Source: an uncultured Saprospiraceae bacterium | Lineage (GTDB): Bacteria > Bacteroidota > Bacteroidia > Chitinophagales > Saprospiraceae | Length of the DNA stretch: 64,000 nucleotides | Assembly (NCBI GenBank): GCA_943788055.1 | Contig: CALSOU010000009.1 | Location: forward strand, 62,001 to 126,000 | Reading direction: 5' to 3' | Shown here: one piece after another, positions 63,772 through 64,000 of the stretch | Layout of the letters: each line of letters starts with the position of its first letter | Position numbering within the stretch: the stretch's first letter is position 1 | Position numbers and translations under genes: made by a program | Notes under the pieces: model-generated | Database searches by the model: none | What the model was told of the DNA's origin: nothing | What the model saw: the letters and a program-made list of their open reading frames with translations, nothing else

Positions 63772-64000
63772 TCAATTGACATAATTGATACCTGAGATAT
63801 TTTCTTTTATTCGATTTTTTATAACCGACTTAACAAACTGTCCTGCTTCTGCAGTTATTACTACTCTTTAAAGGCCAGAATTCATCGGCTTCAAATCAAT
63901 TTCAGCATCCAGATAATCTTGATCGATTACTAACTTTCCATACATGTTAAATACCGAAACATGCGTAACTGGAAATTCTGAATCTACTCGGATCATATTG
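63772..64000 (-). pseudogene. 3' end of a T9SS cargo gene, with a nonsense codon in the type A sorting domain
   Basis: From the right edge the frame reads MIRVDSEFPVTHVSVFNMYG, KLVIDQDYLDAEIDLKPMNSG then L-TAA, and continues in the same frame as RVVITAEAGQFVKSVIKN to TGA at 63772. This is the usual end of a type A domain (a SGxY-x-VxV strand then a Lys-rich tail), with TAA (63868-63870) where a Tyr codon is expected. The first 75 codons shown are intact, and the 5' part lies outside the window. Loss of the terminal strand should block T9SS export. Confidence 0.7.

Overview
This window is AT-rich DNA from a member of the Bacteroidota, most likely a marine, gliding-type lineage (Saprospiria, Cytophagia or Flavobacteriia; the sequence does not settle the class). 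The evidence is type IX secretion (T9SS) parts and cargo sorting domains, a type III glutamine synthetase, a complete Na+-translocating NADH:quinone reductase operon, a TonB-dependent receptor with an N-terminal carboxypeptidase-regulatory-like domain, and several TAnnTTTG-type -7 boxes. It is ordinary chromosome: no phage, plasmid, IS element, rRNA or CRISPR array was seen.

Layout. 0-5.7 kb: T9SS plug protein (cut by the window edge), pyruvate kinase, secreted amidohydrolase, esterase. 6-18 kb, mostly minus strand: TonB receptor overlapping an orphan sensor kinase, lipoprotein hydrolase, accA-DUF6913-dapA, TPR membrane protein, thioredoxin-like protein, M15 peptidase and glutaryl-CoA dehydrogenase. 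18.2-21.4 kb, plus strand: fabF, rnc and a membrane hydrolase. 21.6-29.5 kb: a surface-protein region with a 1583-residue adhesin bearing a type B sorting domain, a decayed fragment of a second such protein, and a frameshifted BspA-like protein with a type A sorting domain, bracketed by two 100-bp direct repeats. 29.9-36 kb: tRNA-Cys, serA (frameshifted), acpP, glnN, a lipase-like hydrolase and a pseudogene with three nonsense codons. 36-42.4 kb: nqrABCDEF. 42.6-46.7 kb: pnuC (frameshifted), a PorE-like OmpA protein and a PorP/SprF protein. 47-51.7 kb: fahA, M14 peptidase, radC. 52-60.4 kb, plus strand: deacetylase, small soluble enzymes, gyrB, cystathionine synthase/lyase, phosphoglucose/phosphomannose isomerase. 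60.5-64 kb: glycosyltransferase pair, DksA-like protein, small membrane and lipoproteins, and the 3' end of another T9SS cargo gene.

The strongest theme is protein export and surface display. The plug protein, PorP/SprF and the PorE-like protein are parts of, or partners of, the T9SS, while the adhesin, the BspA-like protein and the right-edge gene are cargo. A second theme is gene interruption. Indels break serA, pnuC, the M15 peptidase leader and the BspA-like gene (three times), and nonsense codons break a small secreted protein and a T9SS sorting domain. Indels in housekeeping genes suggest sequence error or homopolymer slippage; clustered nonsense substitutions suggest real decay. Reads are needed to separate the two.
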